Positions 19,691-28,245 of a stretch of DNA of 64,000 nucleotides are shown here, in pieces. The stretch is from Verrucosispora sioxanthis (lineage in GTDB: Bacteria; Actinomycetota; Actinomycetes; Mycobacteriales; Micromonosporaceae). A model generated the notes under the pieces. The model made no database searches. It was given only the letters and a program-made list of their open reading frames with translations, and was not told the origin of the DNA. The DNA lies in NCBI RefSeq assembly GCF_010560025.1, contig NZ_SAIY01000003.1, positions 496,001 to 560,000 of the forward strand. Direction: 5' to 3'. The position numbers and the translations under genes were made by a program. Each line of letters opens with the position of its first letter. Within the stretch, counting starts at the first letter, position 1.

Positions 19691-20673
19691 TCAGTCGCGC
19701 GCAGCGGCAGCACCCGCCGACCGATCAGGTCGATTCCGCGCTGCGGGGTCAGCCCGTGCGGGGTGCCGAACTCCACCCGGCTCGCCCCGGCGTCGAAGAC
19801 CGCCGCGGCCTGCGCGGCGACCTGCTCGGGCGTACCGGAGAACGCGAACAGGTCGAGCAGGTCGTCGCCGATCAGCGCGCCGGCCAGGTCGTCCTCGCGG
19901 CGGGTGACGTGCCGCTGGATGCGGGCCAGCAGCTCCGGGTCGACCTCGACGGTGGGATCGAGGGCGGCGACCACCGCGAGGTACATGGCGACCTCGGTAC
20001 GGGCCATCCGCCGAGCCAGCGCCCCGTCGGTGTCGACCACGGTGACCGCGCCGAGCACCACACCGGTGTCCCGACCCGAGGCCGCCTCGTCCAGCCAGGC
20101 CCGCATCGTCTTGGCCATCGCCGGGTTCGCCGACCCGCCGACCTTCACCTCGTCGGCGAACGCGGCGGCGGACCGGGCGGTCTGCTGGCCCCAGGTGCCC
20201 ACCAGCACCGGCACGTCCGGCCGGGCCGGGGCGTACCGCAGCGCGGTACCCGGGGCCACGGTGAACTCCCGGCCGACGAATCCACCGTCGTCACCGGCGA
20301 GCAGCCGCCGGACGATCTGCACCGTCTCCGCGATGCGGCGCAGCGGCCGGGTCTGTGCCACTCCGACCTGCTGCAACCAGGTGCCCCGGGCCAGGCCGAG
20401 GTACGCGCGGCCGTGCGAGGCCAGGTCGAGGGCGGCCACCTGGCCGGCCACCTCCACCGGGTGCAGGGTGAACGGGTTGAGGCAGGCCGCGCCGAGCCGG
20501 ATCCGGCGGGTGTGCCGGGCGGCCACCAGCAGCGGGAACAGCGAGGGCTGGTACATCAGGTCACCGAAGACGGACAGCACGTCGAAGCCGTGCCGTTCGG
20601 CCATCTCGGCCAGCACGGCGTACTCGTCGGCGGACTTGTCCGACTGGAGGCCGATGCCCACCAGGCGGGTCAC
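19691..20673 (-). CDS. LLM-class flavin/F420-dependent oxidoreductase, frameshift at the C-terminus
   Basis: The protein is a luciferase-like monooxygenase superfamily member of the F420-dependent reductase type, with DVLSVFGDLMYQPSLFPLL, RIRLGAACLNPFTLHPVEVA and RAYLGLARG as barrel landmarks. It starts at GTG 20673, overlapping the upstream stop as GTGA. As written, the frame does not stop where the family normally ends. It runs on to 19060, antisense to the ABC gene, with low-complexity sequence. One missing base near 19706 would restore RVLPAARD and a TGA at 19691-19693, about 326 residues. I annotate that restored end. It is the last gene of the ten-gene operon and may oxidise or reduce the imported substrate. 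Confidence 0.82.
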
Positions 20674-20996
20674 GTCAGCTCCTCGGTGGGGATCTGCCGC
20701 CGGCCGGTGCGTTCGATACGCATGATGAGCCGTTCCTCCGGGTCGGGGCAGGCGACGTGGCTGTCCCGGGCCATCCAGTCCCCGTCGTCCAGGGCCCGCT
20801 GCTTGGCCGGCAGCAGCGGCAGACAGGCGGCGAGCGCGTACAGGCAGAAGTGCTGGCCCTCGGGGATGCGCAACCGGCACGACTCGGTCAGCTCCACGTG
20901 GTCGCCCGGCTTCATGCCGCACACCGAGCGTCCCTCGATGCGCTCCACCACGACCCGCAGGTCGTAGACGTCGGTGGTGGGCTGCTCGTCGCTCAT
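20670..20996 (-). CDS. TIGR04076-like small protein
   Basis: This 108-residue soluble protein resembles the TIGR04076 family: an N-terminal VVVERIEGRSVCGMKPGD segment, a central GQHFCLYALAACLPLLPAKQ and a C-terminal HVACPDPEERLIMRIER with conserved Cys residues. The family has no assigned function. The conserved cysteines suggest metal binding or redox chemistry. It is coupled on both sides by four-base stop/start overlaps, so it belongs to the same operon as the oxidoreductase. The family assignment is from memory of the sequence pattern. Confidence 0.7.
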   Translation of the reverse strand: MSDEQPTTDVYDLRVVVERIEGRSVCGMKPGDHVELTESCRLRIPEGQHFCLYALAACLPLLPAKQRALDDGDWMARDSHVACPDPEERLIMRIERTGRRQIPTEELT

Positions 20997-21367
20997 CGCA
21001 CGGCCTCCGCGTGGTGGTGCACGATCCGCCAGCCCGCGTCGTCGCGCCGCAGCACGTCGGTGACCCGGAAGCAGGTGTCCGGTCGGTCGTCGGCGTGCCG
21101 GGCGCGCAGCACGTACCGGACCAGACCGGTGCCGTCCCACGACTCGGCGTGCACCTGTTCCGGGGCGACCGTGACCGGTGCCGGTCCGGTGGCCTCGGCG
21201 GCTCGCCGGTCGCGCAGCGTGTCCAGTGCGGCCAGCCCGGTGAGCAGCCGATCGGCGTCGGATTCCCAGATCGTCAGGTCGGGATGCAGGTGGGCGTCGA
21301 AGGCGGATCGATCCCCCAGTGATCGGTACATGTCGGTGATCGTGGCGGTGAGTTCGTCGATGCTCAT
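20993..21367 (-). CDS. SnoaL/NTF2-like protein
   Basis: About 124 residues with the NTF2/SnoaL fold pattern: an N-terminal helix (IDELTATITDMYRSLGDRSA), then HPDLTIWESD, TCFRVTDVLRRDDAGWRIVH and a terminal HHHAEAVR. Proteins of this fold act as small isomerases, dehydratases or ligand-binding partners, and activity cannot be predicted here. GGAAG at proper spacing favours the ATG at 21367. A GTG at 21376 overlapping the upstream stop is the alternative. It lies in the middle of the transporter-linked operon. Confidence 0.75.
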   Translation of the reverse strand: MSIDELTATITDMYRSLGDRSAFDAHLHPDLTIWESDADRLLTGLAALDTLRDRRAAEATGPAPVTVAPEQVHAESWDGTGLVRYVLRARHADDRPDTCFRVTDVLRRDDAGWRIVHHHAEAVR

Positions 21368-21372
21368 CGGGG

Positions 21373-23043
21373 TCACTTCCGGTCGAGGGAGTCGGCAGCG
21401 GGTCGGAACGTCTCGGCGAGGCGGTCACGCAGCGGGTCCAGGCCCATCGGCCCGAGCGCCAGCGCGGTGTGGTGGAACCGTTTGCGGTCGAAGGCGGCGC
21501 CGGCGCGGCGTTCGGCGTCCTGGCGGGTCTGCTGCCACAGCCGCGCGCCGACCTTGAACGCGAGCGCCTGCGCCGGCCAGCCGAGGTAGCGGTCGACCTC
21601 GAACCGGGCGGTCGCGGCGTCCAGCCCGGCGACCCGGGTGAGCAGGTCCACGGCCATCGGGTGGCTCCAGCGGGACGCGTCGGTGAACCCGTTGCCCGCC
21701 GGGATCGGCAGGTCGAGATGCAGGCCGAGGTCGATGACCACGCGGGCGGCCCGCCACATCTGCCCGTCCAGCATGCCGAGCCGTTCCGCCGGTCCGGCGT
21801 AGAGGCCGAGTTCGTCGGCGAGCCGCTCGGCGTAGTGCGCCCAGCCTTCGGCGTACCCGTGCACCTGGCAGAGTGTGCGCTGCCACGGGTGCAGGTCGGC
21901 GGTGGTGAGCGTGATCGCGTGCTGCAGGTGGTGGCCGGGCAGCCCCTCGTGGCAGAGCGTGCCGACGTGCCGCCACACCGGCACCGTCGACTCCCCCGGC
22001 GGCACCGACCACCAGATGCCGGCGGGGCGGGTCAGCCGCGCGTCGGGTGGGGTGTAGTACATGACCCCGGAGGTGGTCGGACTGATCCGGCACACCACCC
22101 GGCGGGTGGCGGCGGGGATGTCGAAGTGCGTCCCGTCGAGCAGGTCCGTCGTCAGCGCGGTCCGCCTGGTCAGCCACTCCTCAAGGGCGGGACCGACCGG
22201 CACCCGCCCGTCCGGGTCGGCGTCCAGCGCCGTCCGGGCGGCGGCCACGTCCGGATGGCCAGTCGGCCGCCGCCGCCCGCAGTTCGGCGGCGGTGCGGGA
22301 CAGTTCCGCCCAGCCGTACGCGTACAACTCGTCCAGGTCGACGGTGGCGCCGAGGAAGGCGCGGGCGGTGACCTGGTAGAGGTCGCGGCCCACGCCGTCG
22401 ACCTCGGTGGCGGCGGGGCCAGGTCGGTACGCAGGAACGTGGCGAACTTCGCCGTGGCGGCGGTGGCCCGCCGGGCCCCCTCGGCCAGCCGCCCGGCCAG
22501 CGGCTCGCTCCGGTGACCGGCGACGAGATCGCCGAAGAAGTCGGCGTCGACCCAGGCGGCGCACTGATCGGCGACGGTCAGCACCTGCCGGCGGGCGACC
22601 AACTGGCCACGCCCGGCGGAGCGCCGCAGCGTGGCGGCGTACTGGTCGAGGGTGGTGGGCAGCCGGTGGAGGTGCTCGGCGACCACGGCCCAGTCGTCGA
22701 CGGTGGTCCGGGGCAGGTTGTCGAAGACCTGCCGGGCCAGGTGCACCGGGGTGGCCAGCGGGGCGAGCAGCCGGGTGGTGAAGCCGGCCTCGTGCAGCGC
22801 CACCTCGCTGGCCAGCCGGTCGGCCAGGGCACCGGCGAGGGCACGTTCGGCCGGGACTGTCACCGTGGCGGCGGCCACCGCGGTCGCGGTCGCGCGGGCC
22901 AGCTCGGCGCGGGCGTCGAAGCCGTCCGGCGACAGGTCGGCCAGCCGCCACTGCGGCGTACGTCCGGCCGCCTCGGCGGCCTCCGGGTCGAGCGTGGCGA
23001 GGGCGCGCAGGTACCCGTCGGCGACCGCGGTGATGTCGGTCAT
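21373..23043 (-). CDS. DUF885-family protein, internal double frameshift
   Basis: DUF885 proteins are putative metal-dependent hydrolases or peptidases related to gluzincins. The C-terminal half has HEGLPGHHLQ (near residue 364), a HExxPGHH motif typical of the family, and GYAEGWAHYAE. The frame is open throughout, but roughly 50 residues between about 22258 and 22414 (a Pro/Ser/Arg-rich stretch) are nonsense. In another frame the same DNA encodes EVDGVGRDLYQVTARAFLG and AYGWAELSRTAAEL, the expected helices. One base is missing near 22412-22415 and one is extra near 22257-22260. If real, the protein carries a scrambled segment. If error, it is an intact 556-residue enzyme. The start overlaps the amidohydrolase stop as ATGA. 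Confidence 0.85.
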   Translation of the reverse strand: MTDITAVADGYLRALATLDPEAAEAAGRTPQWRLADLSPDGFDARAELARATATAVAAATVTVPAERALAGALADRLASEVALHEAGFTTRLLAPLATPVHLARQVFDNLPRTTVDDWAVVAEHLHRLPTTLDQYAATLRRSAGRGQLVARRQVLTVADQCAAWVDADFFGDLVAGHRSEPLAGRLAEGARRATAATAKFATFLRTDLAPPPPRSTAWAATSTRSPPAPSSAPPSTWTSCTRTAGRNCPAPPPNCGRRRPTGHPDVAAARTALDADPDGRVPVGPALEEWLTRRTALTTDLLDGTHFDIPAATRRVVCRISPTTSGVMYYTPPDARLTRPAGIWWSVPPGESTVPVWRHVGTLCHEGLPGHHLQHAITLTTADLHPWQRTLCQVHGYAEGWAHYAERLADELGLYAGPAERLGMLDGQMWRAARVVIDLGLHLDLPIPAGNGFTDASRWSHPMAVDLLTRVAGLDAATARFEVDRYLGWPAQALAFKVGARLWQQTRQDAERRAGAAFDRKRFHHTALALGPMGLDPLRDRLAETFRPAADSLDRK

Positions 23044-24278
23044 CGGGGCACCCGGACGCGGTGGTGGTCGTCGCGGTAGACGACGCCGCCCTTGATGACC
23101 GCGTGCAGGGTGCGCAACGCGGAGACGGAACGGGTCGGGTCGTCGCGCAACACCAGCAGGTCGGCGTGCTTGCCGGCCTCGACGCTGCCGAGCGTGTCGG
23201 CCTGGTCGAGCCATTCGGCGGGCCGGATGGTGGCGGCCTTCAGCGCCTCGGCGACCGGCATCCCGGCGTCCACCATGAACTCCAGCTCACGCACGGTCGC
23301 GCTGGTCTCGTCGTAGCCGGCGTGCGGCGGCATGTCGCTGCCCAGGGCGATCGGCACCCCGTTGCGGATGGCGTGCTGGAGGCTCTCCCAGTGCCGGGGG
23401 CCGGCGGCCAGGGCCCGGTCCATCAACCAGCCCGGTACCCCGGAGTCGCGGAAGAACTGTTCACAGCGGCTCACCACGATGGTGGGCACGTACCAGACGC
23501 CTCGGTCGGCCATCAGGCGGGTGACCTCGTCGGTCAGCTCGTAGCCGTGTTCGACACAGTCCAGGCCGAGTTCGACGGCCCGGCGTACGGTGTCGGCCGG
23601 CCCGGCGTGCGCGGTGACCTTGCGCCCCCAGTCGTGGGCGACCCGGATGACGGCGGCCATCTCGTCGTCGAGCAGCTGCGGTGTGTCGATCGCCTCGAAC
23701 TGACCGGCGATCCCGCCGGAGACACAGACTTTGATCAGGTCGGCGCCGGCCCGGATCTGGGCCCGGGTGAGCCGGCGGAAGCCGTCGGCACCGTCGGCCT
23801 CCAGGGCGTCGGCTTCCCAGCCGTGGCCGCCGGTGCAGCACAACGCGTGCCCGGCGGTGAAGATCCGGGGGCCGTCCACCGCGCCGGCCTCGATGCCCCG
23901 GCGCAGCGCGAAGTCGGCGTAGCGTCCCTCGCCGACCAGTCGGGCGGTGGTGACGCCGGCGTGCAGGGTACGCCGGGCCGAGTCGGCCATCAGCAGCACC
24001 AGTTCGGCCAGGTTGGACCGGTGCACCGTGTCGGCGAGGTGGCCGGGCAGCCCGAGGGAGAGGTGCACGTGCATGTTGGTCAGGCCGGGCATCACCACGT
24101 CCCCGCCGAGGTCGACCACGCGGGCGTCGCCGGCCTCGGCGAGCACGTCGTCGACGGTCCCCACCGCCTTGATCATCCCGTCGGCGCCGACCCAGACTCC
24201 CCGGTCGGGCTGGAGGTGGTCGGCGACGCCGTCGTAGAGGGCGAGGTTGACCAGGACCTGTTCGGTGGCGGTGTGCAT
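23040..24278 (-). CDS. Amidohydrolase-family metal-dependent hydrolase
   Basis: The 412-residue cytosolic enzyme is in the imidazolonepropionase/prolidase-like branch of the amidohydrolase superfamily. The metal ligands are visible: HVHLS (near residue 68), a KVCVSGG Lys region, TAHAG, VEHGYEL and the catalytic Asp in LGSDMPP. It should hydrolyse an amide bond, and family members of this branch include Xaa-Pro or Xaa-Lys dipeptidases. The ATG at 24278 follows GAGGAC. Its position directly after a peptide-type ABC importer and before DUF885 suggests that it acts on the imported compound. Confidence 0.88.
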   Translation of the reverse strand: MHTATEQVLVNLALYDGVADHLQPDRGVWVGADGMIKAVGTVDDVLAEAGDARVVDLGGDVVMPGLTNMHVHLSLGLPGHLADTVHRSNLAELVLLMADSARRTLHAGVTTARLVGEGRYADFALRRGIEAGAVDGPRIFTAGHALCCTGGHGWEADALEADGADGFRRLTRAQIRAGADLIKVCVSGGIAGQFEAIDTPQLLDDEMAAVIRVAHDWGRKVTAHAGPADTVRRAVELGLDCVEHGYELTDEVTRLMADRGVWYVPTIVVSRCEQFFRDSGVPGWLMDRALAAGPRHWESLQHAIRNGVPIALGSDMPPHAGYDETSATVRELEFMVDAGMPVAEALKAATIRPAEWLDQADTLGSVEAGKHADLLVLRDDPTRSVSALRTLHAVIKGGVVYRDDHHRVRVPR

Positions 24279-24288
24279 GACGACGTCC

Positions 24289-25257
24289 TCAGTTCGCGGG
24301 CACGGTGGCCGGGGCCATCGTGGGGTCGTTGAGCCAGCAGGCGGCGCTGCGTCCGCCGAGGTCGAGGGTTGGTGGCTGGTCGCCGCAGGGAGCGAAGGCG
24401 TGCGGGCAGCGCGGCCGGAACCGGCAGCCGGTAGGGGCGTTGGCGGGGTCGGGCACCTCACCGGCCAGGGTGGCGGGCAGCCGTGGGGTGGGGCCGATGC
24501 GGGGCACCGCGTCGATCAGCCCCCGGGTGTAGGGGTGTCGCGGACTGCGCCACAGCTCGCGGGTGGGCGCGCTCTCCACGATGCGGCCCAGGTACATCAC
24601 GGCGGTCACGTCGGCGATCTCGTGGACCAAGGCGAGGTCGTGGGAGATGAACAGCATGCCCATGTCGAGATCGCGGACCAGCCCGACGAGCAGGTTGACC
24701 ACCTGGGCCTGGGAGGAGGCGTCGAGCGCGGTGACCGGTTCGTCGGCGATGATCATGCGGGGTTGCGGGGCGAGCGCCCGGGCGATGGCGAGGCGTTGCC
24801 GCTGACCGCCGGAGAACTGGTGCGGGTACCGCTCGGCGGCCGTGCTCGGCATGCCGACCCGGTCCAGCAACTCACGCACCCGGTTTCGGCGGGCCGTCGC
24901 GCCGGTCACCGTCGCCGGGACGCCGTCGAGCAGTTGCGCGCCGATGGTGCGCCGGGGATTCAGCGACGCGTACGGGTTCTGGAAGACCATCTGCAGGCCG
25001 ATCTCGGTGTCCGGTCGGCGTCGCCAGCCCAGCGGGGTGACCGGCTGCCCGGCGAAGCGGACCGCCCCGGCGCTCGGCGGGGTCAGTCCCACGGCGACCC
25101 GGGCCAGCGACGACTTGCCACAGCCGGACTCACCGACCAGGCCGACGATCTGCCCGGCCGCCACGTCCAGGCTGACCCCGGCGACCGCGAGCACCCGGCC
25201 GCGTCCCCGCGAGCGGTACTCGACCTCGACGTCGCTGATGTCCAGCAGGCCGGTCAT
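24289..25257 (-). CDS. Peptide-type ABC transporter ATPase (DppF/OppF-like)
   Basis: The 322-residue ATPase has Walker [10 protein letters not shown], signature FSGGQRQRLAIARAL and Walker B MIIADEPVTALD. The C-terminal oligopeptide-transporter extension contains the four-cysteine pattern of an iron-sulphur-like motif (CRFRPRCPHAFAPC). It energises the DppB/DppC-type channel with its partner ATPase. The start overlaps the upstream stop as ATGA. Confidence 0.93.
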   Translation of the reverse strand: MTGLLDISDVEVEYRSRGRGRVLAVAGVSLDVAAGQIVGLVGESGCGKSSLARVAVGLTPPSAGAVRFAGQPVTPLGWRRRPDTEIGLQMVFQNPYASLNPRRTIGAQLLDGVPATVTGATARRNRVRELLDRVGMPSTAAERYPHQFSGGQRQRLAIARALAPQPRMIIADEPVTALDASSQAQVVNLLVGLVRDLDMGMLFISHDLALVHEIADVTAVMYLGRIVESAPTRELWRSPRHPYTRGLIDAVPRIGPTPRLPATLAGEVPDPANAPTGCRFRPRCPHAFAPCGDQPPTLDLGGRSAACWLNDPTMAPATVPAN

Positions 25258-26234
25258 CGGACGGTCACCTCCAGGTGCGGGCGGACCACGCAGGCCACCG
25301 ACCGGTCGGCTGCCACCGGAGCCAGGGGCGGCGGTGCCGTGCCGCAGGTCGGCTCGGCGTGCCGGCAGCGGGGTTGGAACGGGCAGCCCGGCGGCGCCTC
25401 GCCCGGGGCCGGTGGGGCGCCGGGGATGGGCCGCAGCGTGCCGACGGCCTGGGTGCCGTGCGGCCGGGCGCCCAGCAGCGCCGCCGTGTACGGGTGGGTG
25501 GGTGCGGTGAGCAGCGCCCCGGTGGGGCCGGTCTCCACCACGCGACCGGCGTAGAAGACGTAGCCACGGGTGGTCAACGCGCTGAGCACCCCGAGGTCGT
25601 GGGTGATGAAGGCGACGGCCAGCCCGGTCTCGGCGCGCAGCCGGTCGAGCAGGGCGAGGATGCCGGCCTGCACGGTGACGTCGAGGGCGGTGGTCGGTTC
25701 GTCGGCGATCAGCAGTCGGGGCCGCGCGGCCAGGGCGATGGCGATGGCCGCCCGTTGCCGCATGCCGCCGGAGAACTGGTGCGGATAGGCGCGCAGGGCG
25801 CGCTCCGGGTCGGGGATCCTGACCTGATCGAGCAGTTCCACCGCCCGGCGGGTCGCGGACCGCCGGTCCATTCGCAGGTGTACCCGCATGTGTTCGGTGA
25901 GCTGACGGCCGACGGTGAGCATCGGGTGCAGGGCGGCGGACGGGTCCTGGAAGACCATGGCGATGCCCGCGCCCCGGATCCGCTGCCAGCCCCGGTTGTC
26001 CAGGCCGAGCAGGTCGGTGCCGGCGAACCGCGCCGTCCCGGTGACGGTGGCGCCGGCCGGGAGCAGGCCGAGCAGGGTCTGTGCGGTGAGGCTCTTGCCG
26101 CAGCCGCTCTCGCCGGCGATGCCGACGAGTTCACCCTCGTCGACGCTGAGCGACACGTCGTGCAGGATCGGCAGCGGCCCGCGCGGACCGGGCAGGGTCA
26201 CCGCGAGGGAGTCGACGTCGAGCAGCGGCGCCAT
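25254..26234 (-). CDS. Peptide-type ABC transporter ATPase (DppD/OppD-like)
   Basis: The 326-residue ATPase has Walker [10 protein letters not shown], signature [15 protein letters not shown] and Walker [13 protein letters not shown], with a C-terminal [14 protein letters not shown] motif as in OppD/DppD. The Lys-Ser-Leu after the P-loop and the GMRQR signature are usual for the D subunit. It is one base from the preceding permease gene stop and is translationally coupled to the F subunit. Confidence 0.93.
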   Translation of the reverse strand: MAPLLDVDSLAVTLPGPRGPLPILHDVSLSVDEGELVGIAGESGCGKSLTAQTLLGLLPAGATVTGTARFAGTDLLGLDNRGWQRIRGAGIAMVFQDPSAALHPMLTVGRQLTEHMRVHLRMDRRSATRRAVELLDQVRIPDPERALRAYPHQFSGGMRQRAAIAIALAARPRLLIADEPTTALDVTVQAGILALLDRLRAETGLAVAFITHDLGVLSALTTRGYVFYAGRVVETGPTGALLTAPTHPYTAALLGARPHGTQAVGTLRPIPGAPPAPGEAPPGCPFQPRCRHAEPTCGTAPPPLAPVAADRSVACVVRPHLEVTVR

Positions 26235-26235
26235 C

Positions 26236-27153
26236 TCAGCGTCCCTTCGCGTAGCGGGGGTCGAGCCGGTCGCGCAGCGCGTCGCCGAGCACGTTGAAGG
26301 CCATCACCACGGTGAGGATGGCCAGGCCCGGGAAGACGCTGACCCACCACATCGACAGGTCCTGGGAGCCGAGCGCGACCATCGAGCCCCACTCGGCGGC
26401 CGGTGGGCGCGGCCCGAGCCCCAGGAAGGAGAGCGCGGCGAGCAGCAGCACCGCGTTGCCGAGTTCCAGGGTGGCCAGCACGATCGCCGGACCGATGCTG
26501 TTGGGCAGCACGTCGCGGCGCAGTGCCCGGACCGGTCCGACACCGAGCAGTCGGGCGGCGTTGAGGTAGTCGTCGCCGCGCATGCTGAGTACGGCGCTGC
26601 GGATGACCCGGGCGTAGACCGGCCAGGAGACGATGACCAGCGCCAGCACCGCGTTGCGGGTGTTCGGGCCGAAGGCGGCGGTGACCGCCATGGCGAGGAT
26701 GATCTGCGGGAAGGCGAAGACCAGGTCGGTCAGCCGCATCAACGCCTCGTCGGCGAGCCGGCCCAGATATCCGGCGACCAGCCCGAGCAGGCCGCCCACG
26801 AGCAGGGCCAGTGAGACGATGGCCAGCGCCAGCGGGATCGACAACCGGGCGCCGTACACGACCCGGCTGAAGATGTCCCGGCCGAGGGAGTCGGTGCCGA
26901 ACCAGTGGGCCGCCGAGGGTGCCGCGTAGGTGTCCGCGCTCTGAGCGAGCGGGTCGTACGGGGCCACGAGCGGGGCGAGGATCGCCACCAGCAGCCAGCC
27001 GCCGAGGATGGTGAGCGCGACCACGGCGATCGGCTGTCGCCAGACCGGCCGGCCGGTCGAGCCGCCGCGTAGTCGACCGAGCCAGCGACGGCGGGTCAGC
27101 GCCCGGTCCACCTTCGGGTCGGGAGCCACCGGATCGGGTGCGATCATCGTCAT
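26236..27153 (-). CDS. Peptide-type ABC transporter permease (DppC/OppC-like)
   Basis: The 305-residue inner-membrane permease has six helices, an N-terminal OppC_N part (PIAVVALTILGGWLLVAILA), HWFGTDSLGRDIFSR typical of DppC, and the EAA coupling loop around DYLNAARLLGVGPVRALRRD. The start at 27153 overlaps the DppB-like stop as ATGA. A second ATG follows two codons later. Confidence 0.93.
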   Translation of the reverse strand: MTMIAPDPVAPDPKVDRALTRRRWLGRLRGGSTGRPVWRQPIAVVALTILGGWLLVAILAPLVAPYDPLAQSADTYAAPSAAHWFGTDSLGRDIFSRVVYGARLSIPLALAIVSLALLVGGLLGLVAGYLGRLADEALMRLTDLVFAFPQIILAMAVTAAFGPNTRNAVLALVIVSWPVYARVIRSAVLSMRGDDYLNAARLLGVGPVRALRRDVLPNSIGPAIVLATLELGNAVLLLAALSFLGLGPRPPAAEWGSMVALGSQDLSMWWVSVFPGLAILTVVMAFNVLGDALRDRLDPRYAKGR

Positions 27154-28235
27154 GACAGGCGGATCCTCGGGTCGATGAGCCCGTACAGCAGGTCGACGGT
27201 GAGGTTGACGAGCGTGTAGACAAGCGCCACGAACAGGCTGACCCCGAGGATCGCGGGCAGGTCGAGGGCGGTGGCGCTGCGGTAGGCGTACTGACCGACG
27301 CCGGGCCAGCCGAAGATGCTCTCCACCAGCACCGTCCCGGACAGCAGTGAGGCGAAGGCCAGGCCGGACACGGTGACCACCGGGACCAGGCCGGCGCGCA
27401 GCAGGTGCCGGCGCAGCACCACCCGGGCCGGCAGGCCCTTGGCGTACGCGGCCCGGATGTAGTCCTGCTGGAGCACCTCCAGCATGGCGGAGCGGACGAA
27501 GCGGACCAGCAGCGCCACGGTCAGCGAGGTCAGCACCAGCACCGGCAGGGTCAGGTGCTGTGCCGCGTCCCAGGCCACGTCCCACTGACCGGCCAGCGCC
27601 GCATCCACGGTGTACATGCCGGTGACCGTCGGCGGCGGGCTGAAGCCGGTGGAGAGCCGTCCACCGCTGGGGGCCAGCCCGAGCTGGTAGAAGAAGACGT
27701 AGAGCACCACGAGCGAGAGCCAGAACGGTGGCGTGGAGAGCCCGAGCAGGGCGCCGACCCGGACGAACTGGTCGGTGAGCCGGCCGTTGCGGACCGCGGC
27801 GAGCATGCCGATCCCGGTGCCGATCAGCAGCGCCAGCACCATGGTGGGGATGGCCAGTTCCATCGTCGCCGGCACGTACCGGACCAGGTCGTCCAGGACC
27901 GCCCGGCCGGTCTGCTGGGAGATGCCCAGGTCGCCGCGGACCAGATTGCCCAGGTAGTGCAGGTACTGCTGCCACAGCGGCTGGTCCAGCCCCCACTTCT
28001 CGCGGAAGGCGGCCACCGTGGCCGGGTCGTTGAGCGCCTGGTCGGACAGGTTGGCGGTGACCGGGTCGCCGGGTACCACGTTGACCAGCCCGAACGTCAC
28101 CACGGTAACGCCCAGCAGCAGTCCGGCGGTGATCGCCAGCCGCTTGGCCAGGAAGACCAGCAGCGGGTGGGCGCGGCGGGGCCGGGGCGCGGTCGTGGTG
28201 ACCGCGCCCGGCTCCCCGTCGTGGACCGTCGTCAT
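27150..28235 (-). CDS. Peptide-type ABC transporter permease (DppB/OppB-like)
   Basis: The 361-residue permease has the family's opening FLAKRLAITAGLLLGVTVVT, a large periplasmic-side loop after VVPGDPV, and the EAA-type loop QQDYIRAAYAKGLPARVVLR. It has a longer N-terminal cytoplasmic tail (about 28 residues) than most DppB. It starts ten bases after the substrate-binding protein gene. Confidence 0.93.
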   Translation of the reverse strand: MTTVHDGEPGAVTTTAPRPRRAHPLLVFLAKRLAITAGLLLGVTVVTFGLVNVVPGDPVTANLSDQALNDPATVAAFREKWGLDQPLWQQYLHYLGNLVRGDLGISQQTGRAVLDDLVRYVPATMELAIPTMVLALLIGTGIGMLAAVRNGRLTDQFVRVGALLGLSTPPFWLSLVVLYVFFYQLGLAPSGGRLSTGFSPPPTVTGMYTVDAALAGQWDVAWDAAQHLTLPVLVLTSLTVALLVRFVRSAMLEVLQQDYIRAAYAKGLPARVVLRRHLLRAGLVPVVTVSGLAFASLLSGTVLVESIFGWPGVGQYAYRSATALDLPAILGVSLFVALVYTLVNLTVDLLYGLIDPRIRLS

Positions 28236-28245
28236 GGTGCTCCGA

